DNA of 55,115 nucleotides from JBHIAG01 sp046758465 (GTDB taxonomy: Bacteria > Acidobacteriota > Terriglobia > Acidiferrales > 2-02-FULL-67-57), in the NCBI GenBank assembly GCA_046758465.1, contig JBHIAG010000002.1, positions 1 through 55,115 on the forward strand, read 5' to 3'. Positions 32,263 to 41,712 of this stretch are shown in pieces; the first letter of the stretch is position 1; each line of letters starts with the position of its first letter. The notes below the pieces were generated by a model. It searched no databases and was not told the DNA's origin. It was given only the letters and a program-made list of their open reading frames with translations. The position numbers and the translations under genes are program-made.

Positions 32263-32802
32263 ATGGTTTTCGACCGCCTCATCAAACTCTTTGGAGGGAA
32301 AAGGAAAGTGGCAACTCCGGGGCCAGAAACAAAAGCACCCGAATTCACACTCAACGCATTGGACGGCAAGAAATATTCACTGCCAACGGCACTCGCCCGC
32401 GGGCCAGTCCTGGTCGCGTTCTTCAAAGAAAGTTGCCCTGTCTGCCAGTTTACGTTTCCCTTCATCGAGCGCATCTTCCAAGGGGTCAACAGCCAACGTG
32501 GAATTCAAATCTGGGCTGTCTCCCAGGACGATGCGCGCGACACGAGTGATTTCGCTAAAGAGTACGGGGTCCGGTTTCCGATTTTGCTCGATGAGGCTGG
32601 CTATCCGGTTTCGAACGCCTACGGCCTGACCACTGTGCCCACGCTGTTCTTAATTGAACCCGACGGTAAAATCGCGCTCACCAGTGTCGGCTTCGACAAG
32701 AGGGACATCGAGACCATCGCGGCCCGCCTCGGCGAGCGGGCGGGCAAAAGCGTCGTGCCCTTCCGACCCGGCGAAAACATCCCAGATTCCAAAGCCGGTT
32801 GA
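32263..32802 (+). CDS. Peroxiredoxin/TlpA-like thiol-disulfide protein
   Basis: About 179 aa with an AhpC/TSA-type thioredoxin fold: APEFTLNALDGKKYSLP, active site FFKESCPVCQFTFPF (CPVC), WAVSQDDARDTSDFAKEYG, and cis-Pro in TTVPTLFLIEPDG. CPxC with an ESCPVC context is typical of TlpA/ResA-like reductants and bacterioferritin-comigratory homologues. No signal peptide is obvious, so it is probably cytoplasmic. The start is the ATG at 32263 rather than the GTG six nt earlier. Confidence 0.85.
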   Translation: MVFDRLIKLFGGKRKVATPGPETKAPEFTLNALDGKKYSLPTALARGPVLVAFFKESCPVCQFTFPFIERIFQGVNSQRGIQIWAVSQDDARDTSDFAKEYGVRFPILLDEAGYPVSNAYGLTTVPTLFLIEPDGKIALTSVGFDKRDIETIAARLGERAGKSVVPFRPGENIPDSKAG

Positions 32803-32914
32803 GGCTCCAAAAATTGACGCCGGGACGGCGTCCTCCTGAACCTGCCGAAGGATCGTCCCCGTAGCCAAGGGCGCGAGCGCCGGTACGGGGTGAGAGCCTC
32901 CGTCAACCCTAGCT

Positions 32915-33076
32915 TTAGCTTTCCAGCTCTCGTTCCAGTTCGCGTCGTTTGTGCTTGGGCGGCTTTTTCTTTTTGCTCGGGATGACGCGCCCGGCGGGCG
33001 GTCTGCCGAGGACCGCGCGCGCCATCCGTCGTGCTTGCGTGGCGGGATCGTATTTTGTCCGCTTGCGTCGGCTCAC
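32915..33076 (-). CDS. Small Lys/Arg-rich protein next to selC
   Basis: 53 aa from a GTG (VSRRKRTKYDPATQARRMAR); very basic (SKKKKPPKHKRRELERE). Any longer frame would overlap the tRNA-Sec gene. It could bind nucleic acid; no family is recognised with certainty. Confidence 0.5.
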   Translation of the reverse strand: MSRRKRTKYDPATQARRMARAVLGRPPAGRVIPSKKKKPPKHKRRELERELES

Positions 33077-33083
33077 AAAAAGC

Positions 33084-33183
33084 TGGCGGAAGGGTATGGG
33101 AGTCGAACCCATCGCCCCGATCCCTACGAACCGGGGCCACCGGCTTTGAAGGCCGGGAGAGTCACCGGACCCTGCACCCCTCC
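33084..33183 (-). tRNA. selC: Selenocysteine tRNA (anticodon TCA)
   Basis: 100 nt with the marks of tRNA-Sec: eight-base acceptor start GGAGGGGT, a D-arm with long stem (CCGGTGACTCTCCCGG region), anticodon loop CTTCAAA between CCGGC and GCCGG, a very long variable arm (GCCCCGG...CCGGGGC-like) and 3' CCA. It decodes UGA as selenocysteine with SelA, SelB and SelD, none of which lies in this window. Confidence 0.95.
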
Positions 33184-33210
33184 ATGGGGATTTGATTATA
33201 GCTGAAGAAC

Positions 33211-35670
33211 TCAGGAGGGCGCTGGCGTCTGTGGGAAGCGCTCGTAGAGCTGTGAGGGAACGCAGATCTCATAGTAGCGGCGGTTGGTCCACTCTTTGAC
33301 CCTTAGTGTCTGCGGCTCGACGCGCGGCACGCACGCCTCCCGGATGATGAGTTTTTCAAAGCCAGTGCCGAGCGGCAGCACACCATAGTGCAGGCGCACG
33401 GGCTGTGGTTGGCCCAACAGATCAACCGTGGTCTCTTCCGCCGTCAGCGAAATCTCCTCGCTCAGCTTTTTGAAGCCGTCTTCATTGAGCTCGACGCCGT
33501 TGACGTTGTAGCGAATGAGAAACTCCTCCTCTTCTTCGGCGACACCGAGTGCGGGATAGCCTTGGAATAGAAAGACGTTAAAAAGCGGATTGTTGCAAGC
33601 GACGAGTCGCCGCGCGAGCTTCGAGCAGCTCGAGAGCTGGTCCGAGAGGTTGATGGCGCGCGAGATCATAATGCGCGTCTCGCCGTCTACCCAGTAAGTG
33701 GGCGCCGAGCCGTGGAAAGCAATGCCAAGGCCGAGCTCCAACCGCGGAAGGTCCTGCGCTTCCGCCTTCTGGTTGTAACTCTGCGACACTTGCAGGATTT
33801 CTTTGGCCAGACAACAGGCCTTGGCTACCGGACGCTGGAAGGCACGGTTGGCTTCGGTTTCGTAGATAGCCAGGATGAGCGCGTCGCCCTCGATGAACAC
33901 CTTGGCTGCTGCGTAGCGGTCGAGAATTTTGCGGACCGGTTCGTAGAAATGCAGACTGAAGTGGGTGGCCGGGTTAAGTCCCCGACTCAGCAGTTGCGCC
34001 GTGATGCGTGTCGAATCACGGATGTCAGCCTTGACGATCACATGGGTGAGCACACGCTCTGCCTGCTCCCGCTGCTCTTCGGGGAGCAGAAATTCATAGA
34101 GTGTGCCGTTTAGTTCCGACACGCGTCGGGTTTTCTCGTCGCTGATGAGATGGATTTTTTCCATTTGGGAGTTGAGGAGATGGAGGTGGCGGGCGTCGTG
34201 GCGGAGGTTGGCGAGGTCGCGCACAAAGCGGAGCAGTATCGCCCGCGTGTCGTCGCGGGAAACACGGCGCACGTGCTGGCGCACACTCTCGACCTTTTCC
34301 AGCGGAAACTCACGGGTCGAAAACTGTTCGAGGAAAATCTCCAGCTGGTCGCGCTCCTGGCGGTCGAGGACGGCTTTCTTCACCTGCTGCGGGTTGAGCG
34401 GTGGGCAAAAGTTTTTGTACACGGGTTTTAGGTAGTAGCTGGCCAGGATGGATTTCAACATGCCGTGCTGCTCGAGCCGTCGGTGGAGCTCATCGAGCAA
34501 CGCAGCGCGTAAGCTCGCTTTGGCTTTGTCGTCCGCCGGCACGCCCGGGGCGCCGAAGAGTTCGCGCGCATTCGCGGGATTGCAAAGGATGTCGGCCACC
34601 CGCGTTTCGTAGCGTTCCCGCATAAAGCCAGCGGTCTGCTCTGCCTCTTCCACGCGGTGCACCATGGCATCGCGTCCATGCCGTGCGCCTGCGAGTTCCT
34701 CCCGTAGCTTTCGTGCTTCCTCGTGAATTTCGGCTAGTGGGCGGCGCGAGAACCAGCGGTGAGCGCTCGTACTAGCCCGCTCGAGCTCGGCCAGCCGAGC
34801 TTCCAGTTGGCGCACACAGCGGTTCTGCTCCTGCAGCTTGACCCGCAACTCCTCGTGCTGACGCTGCGCCCGGGTGACGTCGGTGTCCCCGGCCAGTTTC
34901 AGCACTCGCTCCTTCAGCAGGTCGGCTACCACCGCTACCACACGGTCTTCGCGATCCATGTCTTTGGGGAAATGGCCGAGCATTACGTAGTGTTCGATGT
35001 GCACATGCGCATCGCTTGCGTTCTCGAGAAAGACCAGGCGATTCCGCAGGATCGAATAGGTTTCAACAAAGTCATGCCCGAACAAGGCCTGGCGTGTCGT
35101 GCGTAGATGGCTCTCTTCCAGCTCTTCCAACAGGCTGAACAGCGACTCCGCCACAGCACGCAAGATGTGGCGCTTGTTGATTTGGAAATCTGCGATGCGG
35201 GATCTCAGCCGGAAGCTTTCGACACTGCCTTCAAACGCCAGGCCACCGCGCGTCTGCGCGCGTTCCTTGCAAGCGATGGTCAGCTGGGCAAACTGGCGTT
35301 GCATTTCTGCCGTCAGCCACTTGTAGAGACTCAGCCGCGCCAAAACGTCAATCTCGATGTTGTTCTTCTCTTTGGCCTGGGTCAGTGTGGCTTGCAGAAG
35401 TTGAAGCAGAGTGCGACGAAAGTCCGCCAGCAAAGCACTACGACGCCGTACGTCGGTCGGATAGAGGTCGCCCAGTTGCGCCTGACTGTGCTGCAGAATC
35501 AATTCGAACAGGTAGCGTTGTCCCAGTTCTTGAAAGCGCGGGCTCAAAAACACGTCGTGGCGAACGTTGTCAACGCCAACAGCCAGGCTGGTAAGGGTCA
35601 GTTCCGGGGAGTAGGGTTCGAGCGACCATTGCACATGCTTCGCGGCCGCACTCGCATCTCGCCCGAGCAT
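33211..35670 (-). CDS. Large protein with C-terminal adenylate/guanylate-cyclase-like domain
   Basis: 819 aa. The first 280 residues are helical without a known signature; about 285-350 form a coiled coil (LQEQNRCVRQLEARLAELER). From about 565 a class III cyclase-like core appears: VIVKADIRDSTRITAQLLSRG (first metal Asp) and KVFIEGDALILAIYE (second Asp), then LGLGIAFHGSAPTYW. The spacing fits a nucleotidyl cyclase, but the second-half base- and transition-state-binding residues are not convincing, so it may be a degenerate sensor. No membrane segment; cytoplasmic. Confidence 0.65.
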   Translation of the reverse strand: MLGRDASAAAKHVQWSLEPYSPELTLTSLAVGVDNVRHDVFLSPRFQELGQRYLFELILQHSQAQLGDLYPTDVRRRSALLADFRRTLLQLLQATLTQAKEKNNIEIDVLARLSLYKWLTAEMQRQFAQLTIACKERAQTRGGLAFEGSVESFRLRSRIADFQINKRHILRAVAESLFSLLEELEESHLRTTRQALFGHDFVETYSILRNRLVFLENASDAHVHIEHYVMLGHFPKDMDREDRVVAVVADLLKERVLKLAGDTDVTRAQRQHEELRVKLQEQNRCVRQLEARLAELERASTSAHRWFSRRPLAEIHEEARKLREELAGARHGRDAMVHRVEEAEQTAGFMRERYETRVADILCNPANARELFGAPGVPADDKAKASLRAALLDELHRRLEQHGMLKSILASYYLKPVYKNFCPPLNPQQVKKAVLDRQERDQLEIFLEQFSTREFPLEKVESVRQHVRRVSRDDTRAILLRFVRDLANLRHDARHLHLLNSQMEKIHLISDEKTRRVSELNGTLYEFLLPEEQREQAERVLTHVIVKADIRDSTRITAQLLSRGLNPATHFSLHFYEPVRKILDRYAAAKVFIEGDALILAIYETEANRAFQRPVAKACCLAKEILQVSQSYNQKAEAQDLPRLELGLGIAFHGSAPTYWVDGETRIMISRAINLSDQLSSCSKLARRLVACNNPLFNVFLFQGYPALGVAEEEEEFLIRYNVNGVELNEDGFKKLSEEISLTAEETTVDLLGQPQPVRLHYGVLPLGTGFEKLIIREACVPRVEPQTLRVKEWTNRRYYEICVPSQLYERFPQTPAPS

Positions 35671-35762
35671 GAAGGATGCGCCACCTTTAACGGGCTGGCT
35701 TGACTATAGCAGAGTCACCACAGGCCGAACAAGCGTAGCCAACCCGCCTGCGTGGCAGTAGA

Positions 35763-35987
35763 ATGTCCGGGTCCATGGGTCAATGTTTGCATCTCGATGC
35801 CTCCGGCCGGCAGTGCAGGAGGCAAAGCAGCGAAGACCAAGTTTTCTGTTTGGAGCACCAAGCCGGGCGTTCCCGGACTTTCGGCCTCACAGGCTGGCGC
35901 AAGTTTGTATTTCGCCTAGCAGCCTTGGTACTGTTACTGCTTTTCGCCTTGCAGAGCTATCTACTGCTGAAAGCCCTCCTCAGCTAG
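35763..35987 (+). CDS. Small membrane protein with Cys/His cluster
   Basis: 74 aa. The N-terminal cluster CLHLDASGRQCRRQSSEDQVFCLEHQ has a Cys-x7-Cys...Cys-x-x-His pattern able to bind zinc, as in short 'CxH' knuckles, and the C-terminus is one membrane helix (LAALVLLLLFALQSYLLL). It is tail-anchored in topology. Function unknown. Confidence 0.65.
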   Translation: MSGSMGQCLHLDASGRQCRRQSSEDQVFCLEHQAGRSRTFGLTGWRKFVFRLAALVLLLLFALQSYLLLKALLS

Positions 35988-36008
35988 GACTGTTCCGAGG
36001 CTCGGGCT

Positions 36009-36815
36009 TCAGCCCACGATGTCCTCGCCCCCGTCCACACCAATCACATTGCCTGTCATCCAATAGGTGTTGGGATGGACCAGGACCCCGACGGCCGCGG
36101 CCACGTCAGCGGGAGTGGTGAGGCGTCCGTGGGGGTTCTTGCGGAGGGCATCCTCCATCAACTTCTCGTTTCTGGGAATTTTGCGCAGCGAAGGCGTATC
36201 GGTGACGCCGGCGCGGATGGCGTTGGCGGTGATTCCGTGCGGAGCCAGCTCGAAAGCGAGCTGGCGGATGTGGGATTCCAGCGCCGCCTTGGCGGCTGAA
36301 ACTGCCCCGTAGGTGGCTAACACCCGCGTGCCACCGGAACTGGTCATCGCAAAGATGCGACCACCCTGGCGCAATAGCGCCCGGGTCACCAAGTCCTGTG
36401 CCCAATAGACCAGACTGTGGGCCATCACGTCCAGGGTCATCTCCATCTGCCGTTGCTTCAGGGCCTCGTCTGGCGAGTTGACGAAGTAAGGCTCAAGGGC
36501 ACCGAAGGAGAGGGAGTGGAACAACACGCGCACGGTTGCGGGCGGCGTAGCACCTTGCAGACGAGTTTCAAGCTCGTCGAGGATTTCTTTCCGCTTCTCT
36601 GGGTCGGCGGCGTTGGCGTTGAAGAAGAGTGCCTCGCGGCCACACGCACGGATTTTGCTTACAACCTCTTCCACGTGGGGCAGAGTGGCTTTGCGGTCAA
36701 GGTGAACACCGGCGATGTTCATTCCCAGGCGTGCCAGCTCGAGGGCGGTGGCTTCGCCAAAGCCGCTGGAAGCTCCGAGAATCAACGCCCAGAGGTTTTC
36801 CCGTGTTTCGCTCAT
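36009..36815 (-). CDS. Enoyl-ACP reductase-like SDR (FabI/FabL type)
   Basis: About 268 aa. Cofactor loop LGASSGFGEATALEL, and an active site of the enoyl reductase form Tyr-x6-Lys (TYGAVSAAKAALE) rather than YxxxK; C-terminal NTYWMTGNVIGVDGG. This suggests NAD(P)H-dependent reduction of enoyl-ACP in fatty-acid synthesis, with FabL of Bacillus as the nearest type. The ATG at 36815 overlaps the stop of tsaE by 4 nt, so it is translated with the tsaE-nnr operon. Confidence 0.78.
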   Translation of the reverse strand: MSETRENLWALILGASSGFGEATALELARLGMNIAGVHLDRKATLPHVEEVVSKIRACGREALFFNANAADPEKRKEILDELETRLQGATPPATVRVLFHSLSFGALEPYFVNSPDEALKQRQMEMTLDVMAHSLVYWAQDLVTRALLRQGGRIFAMTSSGGTRVLATYGAVSAAKAALESHIRQLAFELAPHGITANAIRAGVTDTPSLRKIPRNEKLMEDALRKNPHGRLTTPADVAAAVGVLVHPNTYWMTGNVIGVDGGEDIVG

Positions 36816-37264
36816 AGGGGGTTTCCCTTCTCCGGTTGTGTTTCTTCGATGCGGATGTGGCGCTCCGTTTCGGACAGGCTCTCGAGGTGGATGCGCCAGT
36901 CGGGCACGAGCCCCGATGCGGCTAGCTTTTCCGCCCACTCCACAATCACGATGGTCGGCTCAGCCAAGAAATCTTCCAACCCCAATGTCTCTGTCTCGCT
37001 TGGCTCCTCGATGCGATAGAGGTCCACATGATAGACGGTCCTGTGATTGCGAAAGACGTGCACGAAGACGAACGACGGACTGCGCACCTCATTCGCGTCG
37101 GCCAGCCCGAGCCCGCTGATGATGCCCTTGACCAGCGTCGTCTTCCCTGACCCGAGCGCACCGTGCAAGTACATCAGTGTCGGCGGGCGCAAACGTGCGG
37201 CGAGTTGCCGGCCGAAGGCAAGTGTTGCCTCAGGGGACGACGTAGTAATCTCGGTTGACGTCAC
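36812..37264 (-). CDS. tsaE: tRNA threonylcarbamoyladenosine biosynthesis ATPase TsaE
   Basis: 150 aa, normal TsaE length. Walker A GALGSGKTT at 35-43, SPSFVFVHVFRNHR, VYHVDLYRIEEPSE and the Walker B-like IVIVEWAEK. It powers the TsaBDE complex that adds t6A to tRNA position 37. It overlaps the end of the NAD(P)HX repair gene by about 35 nt, a widespread gene order. Confidence 0.93.
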   Translation of the reverse strand: MTSTEITTSSPEATLAFGRQLAARLRPPTLMYLHGALGSGKTTLVKGIISGLGLADANEVRSPSFVFVHVFRNHRTVYHVDLYRIEEPSETETLGLEDFLAEPTIVIVEWAEKLAASGLVPDWRIHLESLSETERHIRIEETQPEKGNPL

Positions 37265-38840
37265 GATTCACACGCTCTTCAAGCTCTCGCAGCGCGCGGG
37301 GGAAGGCTTGGAGAATGTCGCGTGCGATCAGCGGCGCTTCCCCCATCGCTTCGGCGGCGAGGTCGCCGGCCCGTCCGTGCAGATAGACGCCTAAGCTCAG
37401 GACGTCGGCCAGCGGCGTCGAACCGGACTGCGCCAGTAGGCCCGCCAGCAACCCCGTCAGCACATCCCCGGAACCTCCACTTGCCATTCCCGGGTTCCCG
37501 GTTGGATTCACGTACACTTGCGCTTCAGGTGTTGCCACCAGGGTACGATATCCTTTCAGGATAACAAACGCCCCGTATTCCTGCGCAAAGCTCCGCGCCA
37601 CCCCGACGCGAGCGCACTGTACCTCGGCGCTCGTGCTGCCGACCAGCCGGGCCATTTCGCCAGGATGCGGAGTCACAACCAGGACGCGCGCCCGGCGCTC
37701 CCGCAGGAGGTCGAGTTGGCCCACCAGCACATTCAGGGCGTCGGCATCGAGCACCAGCGGCAGCTCACATTGACGAACAACGCTGCGCACAAATTGAACA
37801 GTTTCGGGATGCTGCCCGAGTCCGGGTCCCATCGCCAGGACGGTCTTGCCCTCAAGAATCTTCGCGAAGCGCCCGTAGTCGAGCGCGCGGCTGGAAATCG
37901 TCCCCGCTTCGGTCTCTGCCAGTGGCTCGGTCATAATCTCCGCCACCTGACCCGCTACCACCGGCAGGACACTCTCCGGCGTCGCAACACTCACCAGCCC
38001 GGCGCCCGCGCGCAGTCCGGCCAGACCCGCCATCGCCGCCGCGCCGCTTTTCCCGCGCGAACCCGCCACCACGAGCACGTGGCCAAACTCACCCTTATGA
38101 GCAGCGCGTGGCCGCCGAAACGGAAACTGGACGAACTGGTGTGCGGTGATGAGATTCAAGAACAGATCGGGATTGTTCTCGTAGAGCTCGGGCGGTGAGC
38201 CAATCGAGGCGATGATGAGCTTGCCCGCACGTTCGCAATGAGGCGGGAAGATGTGTCCCATCTTGGGCGCCGTGAAGGTGATGGTGCAGTCGGCCTCGAC
38301 CGAAACGCCAATCGGTTCTCCACTGTCGGAAGGGAGTCCGGATGGGATGTCCACGGCCAAGACCCGGTAGCCGCTGCGAGCGGCATTGATGCCTTCGATG
38401 ACGTCAGCCACTAACCCGTGTGCCGGGCCGGCCAGTCCCGTGCCGAGCAGCGCGTCCACAACGACGTCGCAGTCGAGCCAGCGGCTTCGTTGGGCGTGCC
38501 AGGTGGCAACGCTCGTGATGGCTTCGACCTTCGCGCCCGTCTTGGCGAGGGCTTCGTAGTTGCTGCGCGCGTCGCCCACCAGGTCGGCGGGGTTGGCAAA
38601 CAGGGCTACTGCAGGCTCGAACTTCTGCTGGTGTAGGTAGCGCGCCGCCACCAAGCCGTCGCCGCCATTGTTGCCCTTGCCGCAGAGCACGTTGATGCGG
38701 CACGCTTGAGGAAATTCACGGCGGAGAGCATCCGCGGTGTGACGGCCTGCGTTTTCCATCAAGGTCAGGCTGGGAATGCCGGCGCGGCTAGAGGAGAGCC
38801 GGTCCACCTCAGCCATTTGTTCCGCTGTGAGGATCTTCAT
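37230..38840 (-). CDS. nnr: Bifunctional NAD(P)HX epimerase/dehydratase
   Basis: 536 aa. N-terminal YjeF_N epimerase domain (MKILTAEQMAEVDRLS, VLCGKGNNGGDGLVAARYL, AVDIPSGLPSD) followed from about 235 by the carbohydrate-kinase-like dehydratase domain (VVAGSRGKSGAAAMAGLAGL, VVTPHPGEMARL, NPGMASGGSGDVLTGLLAG). It repairs hydrated NADH and NADPH using ADP or ATP. Confidence 0.93.
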   Translation of the reverse strand: MKILTAEQMAEVDRLSSSRAGIPSLTLMENAGRHTADALRREFPQACRINVLCGKGNNGGDGLVAARYLHQQKFEPAVALFANPADLVGDARSNYEALAKTGAKVEAITSVATWHAQRSRWLDCDVVVDALLGTGLAGPAHGLVADVIEGINAARSGYRVLAVDIPSGLPSDSGEPIGVSVEADCTITFTAPKMGHIFPPHCERAGKLIIASIGSPPELYENNPDLFLNLITAHQFVQFPFRRPRAAHKGEFGHVLVVAGSRGKSGAAAMAGLAGLRAGAGLVSVATPESVLPVVAGQVAEIMTEPLAETEAGTISSRALDYGRFAKILEGKTVLAMGPGLGQHPETVQFVRSVVRQCELPLVLDADALNVLVGQLDLLRERRARVLVVTPHPGEMARLVGSTSAEVQCARVGVARSFAQEYGAFVILKGYRTLVATPEAQVYVNPTGNPGMASGGSGDVLTGLLAGLLAQSGSTPLADVLSLGVYLHGRAGDLAAEAMGEAPLIARDILQAFPRALRELEERVNRDVNRDYYVVP

Positions 38841-38859
38841 CGGGAGTAGCCCCGGCCGG

Positions 38860-39603
38860 TCACAGCATCCAGCCGCCGCTCACCGTGAGTGCCTGACCGG
38901 TGATGTAGCTGGCTTCTTCGCCGAGGAAAAATTTCACTGCGGCGGTCACATCCTCCGCCGTAGGCGGACGCCCCGCCGGGAAGCGCGCGTCGCGGATGCG
39001 CCGCGCTTCTTCGACCGTCAGGTTTTTGTCGTCGAGAATCGAGGGGTTGACCACGTTGATGGTGATAGTGTAGCGCGCCTCCTCGATCGCGAGTGAGCGC
39101 GTGAAGGCAACCACGGCGGCTTTGGCAGCGGCATAGGCGGAAATCTTGGCCTGGCCGAACGCCCGGTCGGCGCCTACCGCGCCGAGGTTGACGATCCGGC
39201 CCCATCGCTGCCGCCGCATCACTGGAATGACCTGCTTGCTCATATAGACCACGCTCAGAAGGTTCGAAGCTAGGATCTGTTCCCACTCCTCGATCGTGGA
39301 CTCATGCACCGACCGCCAGCCGAACTCGCCGACATTGTTGATCAAGATGTCTATCCGCCCGAACTGCTTCAGTGCAGCCTGCACCAGCTTCTCCGCGTGC
39401 TGCGGGCGGGTTACGTCGGCTTGCACCGCCAGCACCTCGACCCCGCAAGCTTGAATCTGCCGCAGCGTGCTCTGCGCCGCGGAACGATTCGACCGGTAGC
39501 AGAAAGCCATGCGCGCGCCCTCGCGCGCGAGCGCCAAGGCAATGCTGCGGCCCAGACCCCGCGAGGCTCCCGTAACGAGTGCGACGCGATGGATGAGCGT
39601 CAA
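38860..39603 (-). CDS. FabG-like short-chain dehydrogenase
   Basis: About 247 aa from a TTG start with AGGAGGG seven nt upstream. Cofactor motif VTGASRGLGRSIALAL, NNVGEFGWRSV, YxxxK in SAYAAAKAAVVAF, end ASYITGQALTVSGGWML. The usual catalytic Ser position reads IVNLGAVGAD, so it may be replaced. It sits 20 nt upstream of nnr on the same strand and is probably co-transcribed. Substrate unknown. Confidence 0.82.
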   Translation of the reverse strand: MTLIHRVALVTGASRGLGRSIALALAREGARMAFCYRSNRSAAQSTLRQIQACGVEVLAVQADVTRPQHAEKLVQAALKQFGRIDILINNVGEFGWRSVHESTIEEWEQILASNLLSVVYMSKQVIPVMRRQRWGRIVNLGAVGADRAFGQAKISAYAAAKAAVVAFTRSLAIEEARYTITINVVNPSILDDKNLTVEEARRIRDARFPAGRPPTAEDVTAAVKFFLGEEASYITGQALTVSGGWML

Positions 39604-39687
39604 CGAACAACCCTCCTTGCCTGACTTTCTGAATGACAACCGGCAGTATATACCAGGGCCGCTTGGCGACGCACGCGCGGTGCCGAG

Positions 39688-41649
39688 CTAGCGTGCCCGC
39701 ACAAGCAGCAGGGTCATATCGTCGGCTTGCTCAGCCGTGGCTACCCAGTGCTGGATTTCATTGAATAATGTCTCCGCCAAGCGCTCGGGGGCCATGCCCG
39801 CGTTTTGTCGGAAGATTGCGAGCAGCCGGTCGCTGCTGAACTCTTCGCCGTAGGCGTTTTCCGCTTCTGTCAGGCCATCGGTAAAGGCAATGAGCAGGCT
39901 GCCGGGTTCGAGCCGCACCTCGCCTTCTTCGTAGTCCGAGTCCCCAAACACGCCCACGACGGGGCCGCCGACCTCGAGCCGCGTGATCTGGCCATTGCCC
40001 AAGACCGCCGGGGGCATATGTCCGGCATTGCAGTAGGTGAGCAGGCGCTTAGCCTCGTCGTAGAACCCGCAGAACAGCGAAGCGTATTTCTCGCTGCTCG
40101 TAGTCGCATAGAGCTGCTGATTGAGCCGCGCGACCAGAGCGGCGGGACTCGGTTGCTGGGTGTCGCCGCGAATCGGAACGGCATAGAGTTGGCTCCGCAA
40201 GGCCGCCTGAATGGTAGCCATCAGCAAGGCTGCCGAGATGCCCTTGCCGCTGATGTCCCCGATGGCAAAAACCAGCTTCCCGGGGGCAAACAAACCATAA
40301 TCGTAGTAATCGCCGCTGACCACGCGCGCCGGCCGACAGACGCCGACTACGTCCAGGGTCCTCAGTCGTGGCGTCTCGCGGGGGAAAAGTTGCTGTTGCA
40401 CTTCGCGGGCAATCTCTAGTTCATTTTCCAGCCGTTGTTTTACCTCCGATTCACGAATGAGTAGCTGGATGGAGCCAGTCATGCGATTGAAGGACTGCGC
40501 CAGAGCCCCCAGCTGGTCGGTGGTGGGGAAAAGAATGCGGTGGGAGAAGTCACCGCGCTGTACTGTTTGCGTGCCCTCATAGAGGCCCGTGATCGCACGG
40601 GTGATGGAGCGTGTGAGGATGATTCCGGCAATCAAGGCAGCGGATTCCATCAGGAGGAATAGGATGGCGATACCGGTGAGGAGTGTGAACTGCACCAGGG
40701 TCAACTCTCCCGGTCTACGGAAGAGTCTTTGATTGAGGAGGGAAGGGCGCGTGATGACCCCTAAGCCGACCGGGATCGTAGTTGGGACCTCGGCGTCCGG
40801 GCCCGGCCAGAGTACCGCATCCACTGTTGAGACACCCGAAATCGAGAAATCCAAGCGGTGCGCGGGTGACGGCAAGGTGAGGGTCGAGTGGAGGCGTAGA
40901 CTTGGCCCCGAAACCGAAACACCGCCCAGAGTTTGTGCCACTTGGTCGAGCCAGCGCGCGTCGAGGGGAAGTGAAAGGATAAGCCAAAGCCTACCTTGCG
41001 AAAGCTCCACTGGCAAAGCAGACCGGATGAACAATTGCTCACCGGACTTGATGAGGCCGTGAAATTCCGCCTGCAACCACGGCGGGAGAGAGAAGGTCGA
41101 TTCATCGCGTCCTCTGCCCAGCGCGCGCATTGTTTTCTTGTCCCAGAGAGCGTCGCACGCCAAGCCTGGCGTCTCCTGCCGCAGCAAGGAGCACGCAGTG
41201 GTCAGGAAGTTACGGAGGCGCTCACTGGAAGGCGCGGCGCCCTCCATGCGCTGCCGCAGATTGATGGAGAGGATGCGATTGGCAGCCGCGAGGTGTTCAG
41301 CCTGCTGCTGTATTTGGTTGCTGACAAGGTAGGTAGAGAACTGTCCGTAGACGAGGTAGGCGGTGAGGCCAATCATACCCACGATGAGGATAATGGGGAC
41401 AACTGCGATGAAGATGTAGATCACCAGCAGGCGGTTGCGGAGGCGCCAGAGCAATCGCTGCCGCCACGGGACGAGAGCGCGCCATCCCAGGAAGACAAGT
41501 AAGACGAGGGCCAGCAGGCCGAAGAAAAAGCGCCAGCCGGCAGCGCCGCTGAGCGTGGCCGCCACAAACCCGACCAAGGAAAAGAAGGAAAGGATTGCAC
41601 CCCAAGCAGCTTTGGAATGGGGACGCCACTTCTCAGCCAGTGGAGACAT
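39688..41649 (-). CDS. Membrane-bound PP2C/SpoIIE (RsbU-like) serine phosphatase with HAMP
   Basis: 653 aa. Membrane helices near 18-55 and 75-100 (LLVIYIFIAVVPIILIVGMI), an extracytoplasmic sensor of about 220 residues, another helix near 325-350, a HAMP region (RSITRAITGLYEGTQTVQRGDFS) and a SpoIIE phosphatase domain (PARVVSGDYYDYGLFAPGKL, VFAIGDISGKGISAALLMA, AFTDGLTEAENAYGEEF). It probably dephosphorylates an anti-sigma-antagonist in a partner-switching pathway. No STAS partner is adjacent in this region. Confidence 0.88.
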   Translation of the reverse strand: MSPLAEKWRPHSKAAWGAILSFFSLVGFVAATLSGAAGWRFFFGLLALVLLVFLGWRALVPWRQRLLWRLRNRLLVIYIFIAVVPIILIVGMIGLTAYLVYGQFSTYLVSNQIQQQAEHLAAANRILSINLRQRMEGAAPSSERLRNFLTTACSLLRQETPGLACDALWDKKTMRALGRGRDESTFSLPPWLQAEFHGLIKSGEQLFIRSALPVELSQGRLWLILSLPLDARWLDQVAQTLGGVSVSGPSLRLHSTLTLPSPAHRLDFSISGVSTVDAVLWPGPDAEVPTTIPVGLGVITRPSLLNQRLFRRPGELTLVQFTLLTGIAILFLLMESAALIAGIILTRSITRAITGLYEGTQTVQRGDFSHRILFPTTDQLGALAQSFNRMTGSIQLLIRESEVKQRLENELEIAREVQQQLFPRETPRLRTLDVVGVCRPARVVSGDYYDYGLFAPGKLVFAIGDISGKGISAALLMATIQAALRSQLYAVPIRGDTQQPSPAALVARLNQQLYATTSSEKYASLFCGFYDEAKRLLTYCNAGHMPPAVLGNGQITRLEVGGPVVGVFGDSDYEEGEVRLEPGSLLIAFTDGLTEAENAYGEEFSSDRLLAIFRQNAGMAPERLAETLFNEIQHWVATAEQADDMTLLLVRAR

Positions 41650-41712
41650 CAGGAGTCACACCCAGTTCGACTCGATGCCGGAGAGAAAAAGTGGCAGAAA
41701 CGTTTTCCGGTG

